Part shown: positions 43,301 to 54,473 of the stretch, in pieces
How positions within the stretch are numbered: position 1 is the stretch's first letter
Layout: every line of letters begins with the position of its first letter
Source of the DNA: Rebecca billardiae RCC1528
Taxonomy: Eukaryota > Haptophyta
Reading direction: 5' to 3'
Assembly (NCBI GenBank): GCA_965240325.2
Contig: OZ251245.1
Span: forward strand, 992,001 to 1,056,000
Length of the DNA stretch: 64,000 nucleotides
The notes under the pieces: generated by a model
What the model was told of the DNA's origin: nothing
Database searches by the model: none
The model's input: the letters and a program-made list of their open reading frames with translations, nothing else
Translations under genes and position numbers: made by a program

Positions 43301-46300
43301 TCAGCCGCGCGCTGCTCGCCGTGCGCTTCGGCTCGGTGCTCGCGCCCTCGCCCGAGTTCGCCAACGACACGCACATCGTCGTGCGCTCGGCGTGGGGCGA
43401 GCCGGGCGCGGTGGCGGTGAGCGTCGCGCTCAACGGCGTCGACTTCACCAACGCGTCCGCCGTGCCGGGCGGCGCGCTGACGTTCAGCTTTGGCGAGGGC
43501 CCGCACGCGCCGCGGCTCGTGGGCGCGCGCTTCAACGCGGCGGCCACCGCGCTGCTGCTGCAGTTCGACGCGCAGCCGACCGACCGCGCGGGCATGACGG
43601 GCGTGCAGCCGTGCGCCCTCGTGCTCGACGACGCCACCGTGGCCACGCTGCGTGGCGCCGCCGCCGCGCCGCCCAACTGCGCGTGGCTCGACGCGAGCAC
43701 GCTCGTCGCGCTGCTCAGCTACACGACGGCCGTCCGGCCCGGCTCGGCCGTCGCGGTGCGTCCCGGCGTGCTCGGCCCGGCGGCCTCGCTGCTCGGCGGC
43801 AGCGGCGTGCCGGCGTGCCCGGGCGGCGCGCTTTGCGCCAACAGCTCGCAGCAGCTGATCAGTCTCGACCCGCAGGCGGTGTGCGCGGGCGGCGCCGGCT
43901 GCCCGCGGCCGAGCGTGAGCCTCTCCGGCCCGGCCACGCTCACCAGCTGCGCGGACGCCTCGCTCGCGCTCGTCGCCGAGCTCACGGCCGGCGGCGGCGC
44001 GGGCCAGCCGACGTTTGAGTGGTCGGTCGACCCCGCGCGCACGGACAACGGCGCCGCGCTGCGCGCCGCGCTGAGCGCGTGGCAGGCGAGCGCCGCCTTC
44101 GACCCGTTCTCGCCGAGCCTCTTGCTCTCGTCTGCCGCCGCGCAGGCCGCGCTCGCCGGCGGCTCGCAGTGGGTCTTCCTCGTGCGCGCGCGCTCGTTCC
44201 TCGGGGTCCTGTCCGGCGTGGCGGAGTGGCGCGTCGTGCGCGCGCCGGACGCGCGGCCGAGCGTGCTGATCGACGGGCCGCGCGTGCGCGCCGCGCGGCC
44301 CGACCGCGAGCTGCTGCTCGCCGCGACGGTGCTCCGGCCGAGCTGCCTCGCGCAGGCGGCGTCGGCGCAGCTGCGCCTCACGTGGGCGGTGGCGCGCGTC
44401 GAGGACGCGTCGAGCGGCGCGGAGGAGACGGACGAGGCGGCGCGGCCTCCGCTCGGCAACGCGAGCGGCGCGGTGCTGCAGCTCGCGCCGTCGGCGCTGC
44501 GCGCGGGCAAGCTCTACTCGTTCGCGCTCACCGCCGAGCTGCAGACGGCCGGCGGCGCCACGGCGAGCGCGACGGAGCTGGCGCTCGTGTCGGTCGGCGT
44601 GCTCCGCCTCTTGCCGCTCATCGGCGGCGGGAACCGCACGCACGCGGCCGCGCGGCCACTCGTGCTGGACGGCCGCGCGAGCTACGACCCGAATCGGCAG
44701 AGCGCGCCGCTGGCGGCCTCCACGCTCGGCGAGCCGTCGGCCGAGTCGGCGGCGCAGGCCGCGGCGGCGTCCGGGCTGAGCTACGCGTGGAGTCTGCGCG
44801 GCGCGACCGCGGCGCTGCTCCCGGGCGAGCCGCTGCCCCCCGGCCTGAAGGGCACGCTGCCGGCGCTCGCGCTGCCGCCGGGCGCGTCGGGCGCGGGCTC
44901 GGCGGTGCTCGGCCTCGCGCCGGGCGCGCTCGAGCCCGGGCACTACGAGTTCACGCTCACGGTGAGCAAGGCGGGCCTCGAGCCCGCGCAGGCGTCCGTG
45001 CGCGTGACGCTGGTCGGAGTGCCCACACCCACCATCATCGTCCAGCCGCTCGGCCGCGCCAAGTTCAACCCGGTGTGGGCGGTGGGCGGCGAGCGGATCG
45101 CGCTGCGCTCGACGCTGGACAACGCGTCGATGGCGGCCGAGGCGGCGGGGCTCGCGCGCTTCGAGCGCTCGTGGCGCGCGCGCGTCGTGCTGGACGGGGA
45201 GGTGGTCGAGCTGGCCTCGCACGAGCTCGCGCTCGCCGATCGGGCGGTCACGAGCACGGGCGCGCGCCAGCCCAACCTCGCGTTCCGCTCGGGCGCGCTC
45301 GGCGCCGGCGTGACGTACTCGTTCGAGCTGACCGTGCTCGGCGGCACCTCGCCCGCGGTGGCGGAGGTGCGGCTGCTCACCACGCGCCCGCCGTTCGGCG
45401 GTGAGCTGGTCGTGCAGCCCTCGCCCGACGGCGAGCCAGGCATCGCGCTCAGCACGCCGTACGCGCTCGAGGCGGTCGGCTGGACGGGCGACGACCCGCC
45501 GCTGAGCTACGAGTTCGACGCGCGGCGCGCGGGCGGCGGCGCGGCCGGGCTCATCTCGCTCGTCGCCGCGCCCACGCGCAGCTCGCGGCTCGGCGAGGTG
45601 GTGCTGCCCGCGGGCGAGCTCGAGCTGGTGCTCACGGTGCTGGACTCGCTCGGCGCGCGCGCGACCACCGCCGTCGCCGTGCGCGTCGTCGAGCCGCCGC
45701 CGCTCACGCAGGCGCAGCTGCTGAGCGCGCTCGAGCTCGCGGCGAGCGCGGCGGGCGACGGCGCGTTCGGCCGCGCAAACAACATCATCACCGCGCTCGC
45801 CGCGCTCACGCTCGACCCGGACGCGCAGGTGGACGCAGCGGCGGAGTCGATCCTGAGCGGCGTCGAGACGGGCGTGCCCGCCAACGCCACCGATACGATC
45901 GTGCGTGAGATGCTGCTCGTCACGGCCGCGGTGGCGGACGGCGCCGCGCCGACGGCGACGCTGCGCCGGCAGACGGCGGGCGCGCTGCGCGCCGTGCTCG
46001 CGCGGCCCGCCGCGCTCGACGGCGCGGCGCAGGCGTCGGGCCTCGAGCAGCTCGCCGCGCTCGTCGCCGGCGCCGCGGCCGGCGGCGTCGACGGCAGCAC
46101 GGCCCTCAGCCTCGTGCGCGCGGTCGACTCGGCGCTGCAGGCGGACGAGCGACGGCTCGATGCGCCGCAGCGCGCGCGCGCGGACGCGTCGGCGCTCTCG
46201 GCGGCGCAGCGGCTCGGCTCGGCGTTCCTCGCGGGCGCCGTGGCGGGCGAGGAGGCGGAGGGCGTGACGGGCAAGCAGCTCAACGTGAGCGCCGAGCGCG

Positions 46301-47260
46301 CGCAGCCGCTCGAGCTGCAGAACTCGACGCGCGCCGCGCCCGACGCGATCGGCGCGCTCGCGTTCCCACCGAGGGGCCTCTTCGCCAAGTACGACCCAAG
46401 TAGCGAGGCCGGGGAGGGCGGCGGCGCGGGCGGCGGGCGGCTCGCGCTGGGCGTGGACGTGCTGCTGCAGACGCTCGGGCGCAACGTGCACGGAGACACG
46501 TCCGCGCAGCCCGCCCTGCCGCCGGACGGCGCAGACGGCGCCGCCGAGCTGTCCGCGCTGCTACCGCCAGGCGCGCGCGTGCCGCCCGGCGCCGCACTCG
46601 GCGAGCTGCTCACCGTCGTGCTGGCTGTCGAGCTGCGCTCGGCGGCGGACGGCGGCGCGCTCGAGGTCGACGGGCTGGACGAGCCGATCGAGCTCGCGAT
46701 CTCGCGCGCGCCGCCGGGCGAGGACGACGAGGCGGCGACGTGCGCGGCCGCGGACGACTGCTCGCGACGCGGCGCGTGCGGCGCCGACGGCGCGTGCGCG
46801 TGCGATGTGCCGTTCGGCGGCGAGGCGTGCGACGCGCTGCCGAGCTGCCAGTTCTGGGACGAGGCCGCGTCGGCCTGGTCGGCGCGCGGCTGCACCACGC
46901 TGCCCGCGCGCGAGGGCGACCCGGCCGGCCTCGTGCGCTGCGCGTGCGACCACCTGACCTCGTTCGCAGGCATCGACATCCCCACCTCCCTCGAGGAGCT
47001 GGACGCTGACGTCTCGAGCTTTGGCGTGAACGAGCTGTCGGGCAGGGACGTGGCGGCGGTCGCGACGCGGGCGGCGTTCGCGGACAACCCGATCCCGTTC
47101 TACGTCGCGCTCGCGCTCGCGGGCGCCAACGTGCTCACCGTCGGCCTGCTCGCGCTGCGAGACCGCGCGGACGCGCGCGGGCGCGCGGCCAAGGTCGCCG
47201 CTGAGAACGCGTCGCCGAGCGCGTCGCCGCGCGCCGCCACCGCCTCCGGCTCGGGCGTGA

Positions 47261-47303
<43 letters not shown>

Positions 47304-47886
47304 GGTGGGCGAGCTCGCCGAGGCGGCGGGCGCCAAGGCGCGCTCGCTGTGGCGCGAGGTCGTGAGCCAGGTGAAGACCGAGCACACCCTCCTAGGCCTC
47401 TGGTTTGGCCAGCCGGATCAACAGAAGCGCGCTGAGCTGTGCCAGGCGTTCTGGTCGCTGCTCGCCCTCGGGCTGTTCATCGAGTGCCTGCTCTTCTCGG
47501 ACGCGCCGGGCGACGTGGCGGGCGGCGGGCTCAACCTGACGCACATGCTCATCACCGCGCTGATCACGACCGCGCTCTCCGCGCCCGCCATCATGCTCCT
47601 CGACCTCACGTTCGCGCTGGGCGCCGGCCGCGCGCCGCCGCCCGTCGCGTATCGACTGTTCGGCCTGCTGCAGGCGGAGCTGGACGCGCAGCTGCTCGGC
47701 CGCGCGGCGGCGGAGGGCGCGAGGCCGCCGGACGAGCCGCGCGCCTCGCCCCCGCCGCCGAGCCCGCCGCCCGGGCCGCGCCCCTCGCCGCCGCCGAGCC
47801 CGCCCGCCGCAGCCGTGGGCGCGTCAGGCAGGGCGGGCGGCCGTGCGGCCGCGGCGAGTACGGCGCCCGCCGGCGCGGCGCGCGAG

Positions 47887-47935
<49 letters not shown>

Positions 47936-49318
47936 GAGGCGGCGGCGGCGGCGGCAGCCCGGAAGAGCCGGCTCGCGAGCGGCTGCTGCGCATGGCGAGC
48001 CGGCCGTCCAACTTGCAGCCGTCGCCCGTCGTGGGCGGCGGCAGCAGCGGCGCGATCGCGCGCGCCGGGCCCACGCCGACCGACGTTGTGCGCGCCATCG
48101 AATCGCTCGGGCCCGAGCTCACCAACCTGCTGGCGGCACGCTTCAGCGCGCTGGATGCGGACGGCTCGGGCGCGATCGAGCTCGCCGAGCTCGGCACGCT
48201 CAGCGAGCAGCTCGGCCTCTCACTCACCGCGCGCCGTCTGGGACAGCTGATCTCGCTCCTCGACGCTAACCACTCGGGCCGCGTCTCCTTCGCCGAGCTG
48301 CTGCTGTGGTACGAACACATGCTGCAGGTGCGCGGCGTGCGCGCGCGCGGGCGCGGCGGTTGTTCTCGCGCGCGCTCGCGCGCGCGTGCCGCGCGGGCGC
48401 GCGGCTGCGCGCGCGCGGCGGGGCGCGCTCGCGTGCGCGCGTGCCCGTGCGCGCGATGCAGCGGCGGCGGTGTCGTGGGGCGCGCGGCAAGCAACAAGCC
48501 CCGCGCGCGGACAGGCCTGGCCGAGCGCGCGCGCCGCGCCGAGCGTGCCGCGCCCGCGCGTGCCAGCGACTGAGCGCGCGCGCCTGCGGCCCTCCACGCC
48601 ACCCTTGCGTGCGCGCGCGCACGCGCCGTGCCGCGCAGGAGGCGGCGCGGCGCGAGCGCATGCGCTCGACCGGCGTGCGCGGCCGGATGCGCGCGTGCGC
48701 GCGCGCGCTCACGCCGCCCAGGCCGGTGCGCTTCGCGCTGGCGTGGGCGCTGGCGGCCGTGACCACCGCGCTCTTCCTCTGGCTCAGCGTCTCCTTCGCG
48801 GTGGCGTTCGGCCCGGCGATGACGCGCCGGCTGCTGCAGAGCTGGGGCGTGGCGGAGAGCATCACACTCACACTCGAGGTGCGCGCCATCGCACCGGCCA
48901 GCAAATACCCACGTGGGTACTCGGCACCCGGTCGTCACTCCCCGAGTACGGGGATGACGCCGCGTGCGATGTGCACGCACGGGCCGCGCGGGGGGAGCGC
49001 GCTAGGGGCGCACAGACTGTGGCCATCGCTCAATGGCGCGCAGGCAGGGCTGGGGCACCCGCGAGCGCTGTGCATGATGCGGACTGATGCACGCCCCGCG
49101 CCGTCCGGCCCGCCGCGCGGGCGCCGCCCCTGTTCACATCCCGCGCGCCCGCACCTCCTCGTGGCGGTGCGCAGGAGCCTGCCCTCATAGCGGTTGGCGT
49201 GGCGGTCGCGTATCTGATCGACCGGCTCACCTCGAACGAGAGCGCGGCGGGCGCGCTGGGCCAGACAGTCGCCGTTGGGCTTGGCGTCGCCTCCGCAACC
49301 TTCATGCCGGCGCCATGA
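34396..49318 (+). CDS. Giant receptor: five RCC1 propellers, IPT/TIG, REJ, GPS, polycystin-1-like membrane region, EF-hands
   Basis: Exons 34396-37046, 37190-38221, 38406-39965, 40071-48327, 48639-48878 and 49175-49318 sum to 13,884 nt, or 4,627 residues. ATG 34396 gives a signal peptide (MRWCTSVVVLVALAACARRA); ATG 34219 in the same frame does not. Residues about 25-2285 hold 35 RCC1-type repeats (K-C-W-G-x-N-x-x-G-Q-L-G-x-G), in five blocks of seven, each block ending with a Trp-Pro motif or similar and a Pro-rich linker. Then: a long Ser-Pro-Pro stalk (about 2288-2530), two IPT/TIG-like domains (about 2620-2890), a REJ-like region (about 3020-3625), an EGF-like Cys cluster and a GPS motif (CQFWDEAASAW, CACDHLTSFAG, near 4010-4050) with the H-L-T cleavage site. 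After the first TM, HTLLGLWFGQPDQQKRAELC and two more TMs resemble polycystin-1; no PLAT domain is seen. EF-hands (DADGSGAIELAE, DANHSGRVSFAE) near 4500-4560 and two final TMs follow. A Ca-linked mechano- or adhesion receptor is inferred. Confidence 0.85.
37047..37189 (+). other. Intron 1 of the RCC1 receptor gene
   Basis: GTGCGCGC at the start and GCCGCAG at the end. It restores K-C-W-G-Y-N-A-Y-G-Q-L-G across the join, and the downstream frame differs from the upstream one. The inside is a degenerate GCGCC repeat. It lies in blade 7 of propeller 2. Confidence 0.88.
38222..38405 (+). other. Intron 2 of the RCC1 receptor gene
   Basis: Starts GTCCGC, ends GCGCAG. The join makes K-C-W-G-D-N-A-H-G-Q-L, and the frame changes. 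Inside are GCGCCG repeats and a triple CCGGAGCG. It lies in blade 5 of propeller 3. Confidence 0.88.
39966..40070 (+). other. Intron 3 of the RCC1 receptor gene
   Basis: GTGCGC to GCGCAG, 105 bp. It is open in frame, so it reads through as 35 codons. Its removal restores C-W-G-R-N-T-N-G-Q-L-G. It lies in blade 6 of propeller 4. Confidence 0.8.
41697..42420 (+). repeat. Long proline-rich stalk (PPSPPP-type) coding repeat
   Basis: About 240 residues of Pro-Pro-Ser/Ala/Thr repeats inside the receptor, between the fifth propeller and the IPT/TIG domains. It resembles hydroxyproline-rich spacers of algal wall proteins. Confidence 0.93.
48906..48949 (+). other. Palindrome and hairpin inside the last intron of the RCC1 receptor gene
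   Basis: TACCCACGTGGGTA (48906-48919) is a perfect palindrome with a CACGTG core. It overlaps an inverted repeat, GTACTCGG ... CCGAGTAC, with a 17-nt loop. Function unknown. Confidence 0.6.
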
Positions 49319-49911
49319 TGCGACGACGCGCGACGACGACTGATGGCGATGACACTATATGACTATGATGACTACGCGACGCGAGTGCATGCGCTGCTGA
49401 CGATGATATATGAGCAGTCGTCGCGTGCTGGCGACATCAGTAGCATCACCAATATGCTGCTGCTGATCGATATGATGATGATGCTGATGCTGATACGATG
49501 ACATCACGCGATGCGATCGTCATCGATGATGATACATTATTGACGACGTACGACGACGATGCGCTAGTAGCGCAGCGCGCGCTAGAGAGAGAGAGAGAGA
49601 GCAGAGAGAGCGCGCGCGCGCGCGCGCGCGCAGATCGACCCCCGCCGGCATTCGTCGTCATATCTCGGATTTCGGTTATTGCATGTGACGACGCGACATG
49701 ACACGTACGCGCGCGCCGATCGGCGGATGCCGTGATCTCGAAGTGCCGCTCGCCCCGAGCGGGACCGCGCCGCGGCGGATGCCCGAGCGCCGATGAGAGA
49801 CGCGATGATGATGGTATATCGATCGAGTCGTGAGTATAGATCAGCAGTGCATATGGGCTGACTGCCGTACTGCTGGCCCCAGTTACCCCGCCGCCGCTTA
49901 TACCCACCCCG
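49319..49911. other. Spacer between convergent genes, with GA and GC microsatellite
   Basis: Low-complexity GAT/CGAC-type sequence, then GAGAGA running into GCGCGC at about 49583-49631. No gene seen. Confidence 0.6.
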
Positions 49912-51048
49912 TCACGGAGCAGTCGGCGGAGTGGCCGCGTCATCATCAGCGTGCAGCGGGTCGTGCGTGCATGCTCCATAGATGAACCCATCGCCCAGCA
50001 TGGCCACGCGCAACTCATCGGCATCGGCGCCTCGACCTTGGACGAGGAGACCACGGTCTCGCGCGCGAGCCAAGCGCACGGCGACACCGATTGCACCCAC
50101 GAGCGCAGCCGCCGCAGCCGACATCACCGTGGCGACCACGATGGCGGAGCGCGCGACCGTGGGCGGTGAGCGCCATTTATCCGCGTCCGCCTGGGTGGCC
50201 TGCAGCCGCGAAAGCTCAGCGCGCAGGTCCGGCGCCAGCGTACTGCTCGCGGGCGGCGGCGCCACTGGCGCGAGGGTGGAAGCCCAGGTGAAGGTGGGAG
50301 CAGCCGTCGGCGGCGGAGGGGTGGTCGGCATGGATGGTGGCGGCGGCACGCCCGGCGGAGCGATGCCGGTGGCTGGGGGTGCGCCTGGCGGTGGCCCGGC
50401 GAGGGGCGGCGGCAGAGGCACGTCCGTGGCTCGAGGGCTCGGAGGCGGCAGGGCGTCGGGGTCCGTCCACCACAGCGGCGCGGGCTTGCCGCCCGAGCCC
50501 GTCTGAGGGCGAGCGGTGGGCGTGCTCTGAGGATGGGCGCCACCGCTGCCCGCGGTCGCGCGCGCGGGTTGCCACCACGGGTTGGACCACGCCGGCTGGA
50601 CGGCGGCGTGGACGGCTGGGCTGAACGGCGCGCGCGCCTCGGCCGAGCTCGTGCCCTTGACCTGGGTGGACTGCGCGCGCTCGTCGCCGCCGCCTCCTGT
50701 GGCGATGCGCTCCGGAGCAGCGGAAGCTGTCGCCGCGCGTGCGGTCTGGGGCGTGGCGCCGGGCGTGGACCACCACGGACGCGCCGGCTGGCGGGGCGGC
50801 TCAGTCGCGCGCGGGGCCGTGGGGGGCGCCGCGGCGGGCTGCGCCGCGGCCGCAGGAGCATCAGCAGAGGAGCCGCCTGCTGCCCACCGCGTCGGTCCGG
50901 CACCCGCCGCGCTTGGGCTCCCGCTGGCGGCGGCATCGGCGGCCGGCCACCACGGGTTGGTGAACGAGCTGGTCGTTGGGCTGGCAGCGACCGCTAAAGC
51001 CGCTGGCGTCGAGACGAAGAGGGCGGCTACGGCTAGGACCAGCGCCAT
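49912..51048 (-). CDS. Pro/Ala-rich single-pass membrane protein with repeated WW-P motifs
   Basis: The frame opens at 51117, but ATG 51048 gives a clean signal peptide (MALVLAVAALFVSTPAALAV), so it is preferred: 378 residues. The ectodomain is Pro/Ala/Thr-rich and has four spaced Trp-Trp motifs of the form N-P-W-W-x-x, R-P-W-W-S-T-P, N-P-W-W-Q-P and L-W-W-T-D-P. It is likely disordered and possibly O-glycosylated. One transmembrane helix follows (ARSAIVVATVMSAAAAALVG, residues about 300-325), with a short cytoplasmic tail (LVQGRGADADELRVAML) and an acidic end. I do not recognise the family. The layout suits a cell-surface protein or an adaptor anchored in a secretory membrane. Confidence 0.6.
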   Translation of the reverse strand: MALVLAVAALFVSTPAALAVAASPTTSSFTNPWWPAADAAASGSPSAAGAGPTRWAAGGSSADAPAAAAQPAAAPPTAPRATEPPRQPARPWWSTPGATPQTARAATASAAPERIATGGGGDERAQSTQVKGTSSAEARAPFSPAVHAAVQPAWSNPWWQPARATAGSGGAHPQSTPTARPQTGSGGKPAPLWWTDPDALPPPSPRATDVPLPPPLAGPPPGAPPATGIAPPGVPPPPSMPTTPPPPTAAPTFTWASTLAPVAPPPASSTLAPDLRAELSRLQATQADADKWRSPPTVARSAIVVATVMSAAAAALVGAIGVAVRLARARDRGLLVQGRGADADELRVAMLGDGFIYGACTHDPLHADDDAATPPTAP

Positions 51049-51564
51049 GTGCGCGCGTGCGTAGTGGAGTGGCACCGGCTGCTCGTTTGTCGGCAGCGAA
51101 GACCGTTGGTCGCTCATTGAATTCCTTTGGTCCGCTCGCCAATATTACTGTACTGGCCAGCAGCAGATTGCCAACTCGTCTGCCGACGAGTCGACGACGC
51201 GCTTTACCCACGGCGTCCACTACTGGTACGTACCAGCAATTAATATCGGAGATTAGTCCGTTTCAAATGTTCCGGCCGTCATTGACGAGATGCAGTTGCA
51301 CTGATGTCCAGATGTAATCTTCTGCAGCCGATCTGGGCGTTCGTCCGCGACGAGTCTGATGTATTGTGCTCGACGACTGCGAGCGAGTCCGAGTCATCAG
51401 CCTTTGTCGTGGCACTCGTAAGTCGAAAAGTATACGCCATTGTGATTATAAGTAGTCTTACACAGACGCCGCGCAGCCGCCCCTGACTGCGCGGCCCCGC
51501 GCGGCCAGGACCGGACACCGACGGTACCACACCGCACTCAGCCGCGCAGCACGCCGTGTCGCCG
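51049..51564. other. Spacer, no gene seen
   Basis: Between two minus-strand genes. GC drops at about 51120-51470. It should hold the promoter of the Pro-rich gene and the 3' end of the LRR gene. Confidence 0.5.
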
Positions 51565-54229
51565 TCAGACCCAAAGCTTGCTCCCCTTGAACTTGCGCCG
51601 CACCTTGAGCCGGGTCGACTTGGTGCACGGCTCGCGCCCGGCCGACGGCCGCTGCTCGTCGAGTGCCAGCGTGTACAGACTGTCCAGCTGCGGCAGCGCG
51701 TCCGCAATGGCCGCCACGCCGGCGTCGCCGATCCGGTTGCCGTGGAGCCACAGCGTGCGCAACGACGGCATCGCGGGCACCTTGAGCACGCGCGCGAGCG
51801 CGAGCGCGCCGCGGTCTCCGATCCGGTTGCCGCGCAGGTTGAGCACGGTCAGCTGCGCGCCGCTCGGCGCCGACAGGGCGTCGGCGAGCGCGATCGCGCC
51901 CGCGTCGCCGATGCCGTTGAGCTCGAGACTGAGCACGAGGAGCGCGGCCATCGGCTGGGCCTTGAGCGCGCCCGCGAGCGCGATCGCGCCGTCGTCGCCG
52001 ACGCCGTTCTCCCGGAGCGTCAGGAAGTTCACGCCGGCCATCGCCTCCGAGCTGAGCGCGCCGGCGAGCGCGGCCGCGCCGCGCGCGCCCAGCCGGTTCT
52101 CCCCGAGGATGAGACGCTCGATGGAGGGCGTGGTCCGGAGCTGCTCGGCGAGCGCCTCCGCGCCGTGTACGCCGAGCGCGCAGCTCGAGAGCTCGAGCTG
52201 CTGCACGCGCCGCGCGCCCGCCGCGCCGAGCAGCGCGCGCACCGCCTGCGCGGACAGCTCGCACCGGCTGAGCACGAGCAGCTGCAGCTGCGTGCGCTCC
52301 AGTCTGAGATACGCCGAGATTGCATACGCCTCCTCGTCGCCGCCGCCCACGTCGCTGTGGTGGGCGGGGGCGGCGCGGGGGCGGCGAGGCGTCAGCGCGC
52401 GTGTCACTCACCCTCGGCTGCCAGCGCGGCGCCGCTCGCCTCCGCGCACGCCGTCGCGCGGACGCCCAGCGCACGGCAGCGGCGCGCGCCGCGTGCGCAG
52501 CGCACCGCAGATAGACCACATCAGTGCCCAGCACGTCCTGCAGCCGGATGCGGGCGCTGGCCTCCGCGCTGCGCGTGAGCTCGGAGAGCGGCCTCTCGGC
52601 GTACGCGCCGCCCAGCGCGCCGCCGAGCAGCGCCACGGCCCGCACCAGCCCGAGCTTGAGAGCCGCCAGCAGCAGCGCCAGGCTGAGCGACGCAGCGCGC
52701 GCCTCGAGCAGCGCGCGGATGGACTGCGCGGACGGCGGCGCGAGGAGGAGGGATGGCTGCTGCACGAGGCGCGCGAGCGCGCCGAAGCCCGGCTGCCACG
52801 GCGACGCGAGCTTGAGCAGCCGCAGGTCGTGCCAGACGAGGCGGTACTGCGCCACCACCTGCGCCAGCAGCGTGGGCAGGAAGTGCTGCGCGCTGCTGCC
52901 CTCCGCGCTGAGTGCCGCCCACGCGCCCAACACGCCAGCGGCCGCGATGCCCTGCAGCGCGAGCGAGGCGAAGAAGAAGACGGTGACGGCGTAGATGGGC
53001 TCGCGCCACTGCTCGAGCACGCGACGTCGCTCGGCCTGCACCTTCATCGGCTCGATCCAGCGGAGCGCGTCGCGCGCGGACGCGGCGACCGCCTGCGCGC
53101 TCGTGCGCGCGCCGCGCCGCGCGTGCGCCTTGCCGCCGTCTGCGTGCTGCGCCGGCGCATCGTCTCGGCCCGCGCGCGCCCCGGCGAGCGCGTGCAGCCG
53201 CTGCACGAGCGGCACGACGAGGTACCGCGCGAAGCCCAGGCTGAGCAGCGCGAGCGGCGCGAACGCGAGCAGCGCGACGAGCGCGCCGCCCGTCGGCACC
53301 GTCCACAGCAGCGCCAGAGCCACCGCCAGCGCCGACAGCCAGGCCTGCACGGCGGCCACGCCGCCAATCAGCGCGCGCTCGGCGAAGCGGAGGGCGCGCT
53401 GGGCGAGCGGCGGCAGGGAGGCGTGCCGGTACGCGCGCAGGCCCCCGCGCAGCGCGAGCGGGTGCATCAGCGCCACGGCGAGCGCGGCGAGCACCGCCGG
53501 CTGCAGCCCAACGGTCGTGAGCGTCACAACATCCAGCAGCCTCGGCCCGGCCGGCCGCGCGGCGAGCCAGGGCGTCGCGCAGCAGAGGTAGTGCTGGTGC
53601 GGGGCCAGCAGCGCGCGCAAGGTGGTCGCGAGCGTGCCGAGCGCCAGCACCCACTGCACGACCGTCAGCGAGACCCACGCCACGTACCCCGCCACGCCGA
53701 GCGCGCCGCTCGGCACTGGCACCGAGCCCCAGTGCGCGGCCACTAGGAAGAGCACCGTGGCGGGTGCGACCGTGAGCTGCGCGAGGGGCTGCGCCTGGTC
53801 GGCGACGAGCTCGAGGAAGGCGTTCGCCTCGTCGATCGCGCACGCTGCGCCGCCCACGGGCTCGATCGCGCGCATGCACTCCACGTCGAAGAAGGCGTGT
53901 GCGAGTGGATGCGGCTCGGCGCACGCGCGCGAATCGTCGGCACGCGGCGCGCACGCGGCCGGGCTGACGGCGCCGGCGTGCGACAGGGTGCGGGCGAGCG
54001 CGACCGCGGTGAGCACGAGCGCGACCACCAGCGCCACGAGCGCGGCCGGCGTGACGATCAGCCTGTACCACGGCCGGTCGCGCGCCGCGGCTGTGGACGG
54101 CTCCTCGCCTGGCTTGGCCACGTGCTCCCCATCCGCGTCGCTCGGCGGCGCGCCCTCCTCGAGGAGGACGCCGTCGTCAAGAACCACGTCCGCGTCACGC
54201 GGCGCCGAGCAGCTCGCGAGCGCGCCCAT
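51565..54229 (-). CDS. Multipass membrane protein with C-terminal leucine-rich repeats
   Basis: Exons 54229-52506 and 52354-51565 on the minus strand, joined in phase 2 across a 151-bp intron (donor GTGCGC), giving 837 residues. A GTGAGT lies within the intron in the wrong phase for the LRR frame and was not used. The N-terminus is cytosolic and acidic (MGALASCSAPRDADVVLDDG), then TM1 (LIVTPAALVALVVALVL), a Cys-containing loop, and about seven more hydrophobic spans up to about residue 570, ending SARIRLQDVLGTDVVYL. The second exon codes about eight ribonuclease-inhibitor-type LRRs of 28-30 residues (LRENGVGDDGAIALAGALKA, LRGNRIGDRGALALARVL) and a basic tail. An LRR domain hung on a polytopic membrane protein suggests a protein-interaction sensor; I do not know the family. 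Head-to-head with HGH1, 244 bp apart. Confidence 0.8.
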
Positions 54230-54473
54230 CGTCGTCTACCAACGCGCTGTGGATCGATCAGCGACAGCAGCGGCGCGACACAGGAGCCCCTCCCCGCTGA
54301 TGCCCATGTTTCGGGCGCCTGATTACGACGCGCCGGGCTGCAAAAAGTTGCAGCCCCTGCAGTGCAGTGCAAACTGTCTTGACCGCTCCGGGAGTTCGTC
54401 GCTCCACGGGAGTTCCGGACTTCTTGTTCAGCACGGCTCTGCAAGCCTGCGCGGTCCCGATTCGCGTGGAGCC

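Noticed and set aside
42598-46491. Minus-strand ORF of 1,297 residues
   Set aside because: Antisense to IPT/TIG, REJ and GPS coding sequence; composition is Arg/Ala/His-rich with no domain.
48306-49190. Separate gene for the ORF ending at 49190
   Set aside because: Its membrane-spanning part is the fifth exon of the RCC1 receptor. The rest reads into introns on both sides.
52400-52440. GTGAGT donor in the LRR gene just after the chosen donor
   Set aside because: It would join the membrane exon to the LRR exon in the wrong phase, whereas the GTGCGC donor at 52505 gives a continuous frame and a whole-codon sum.
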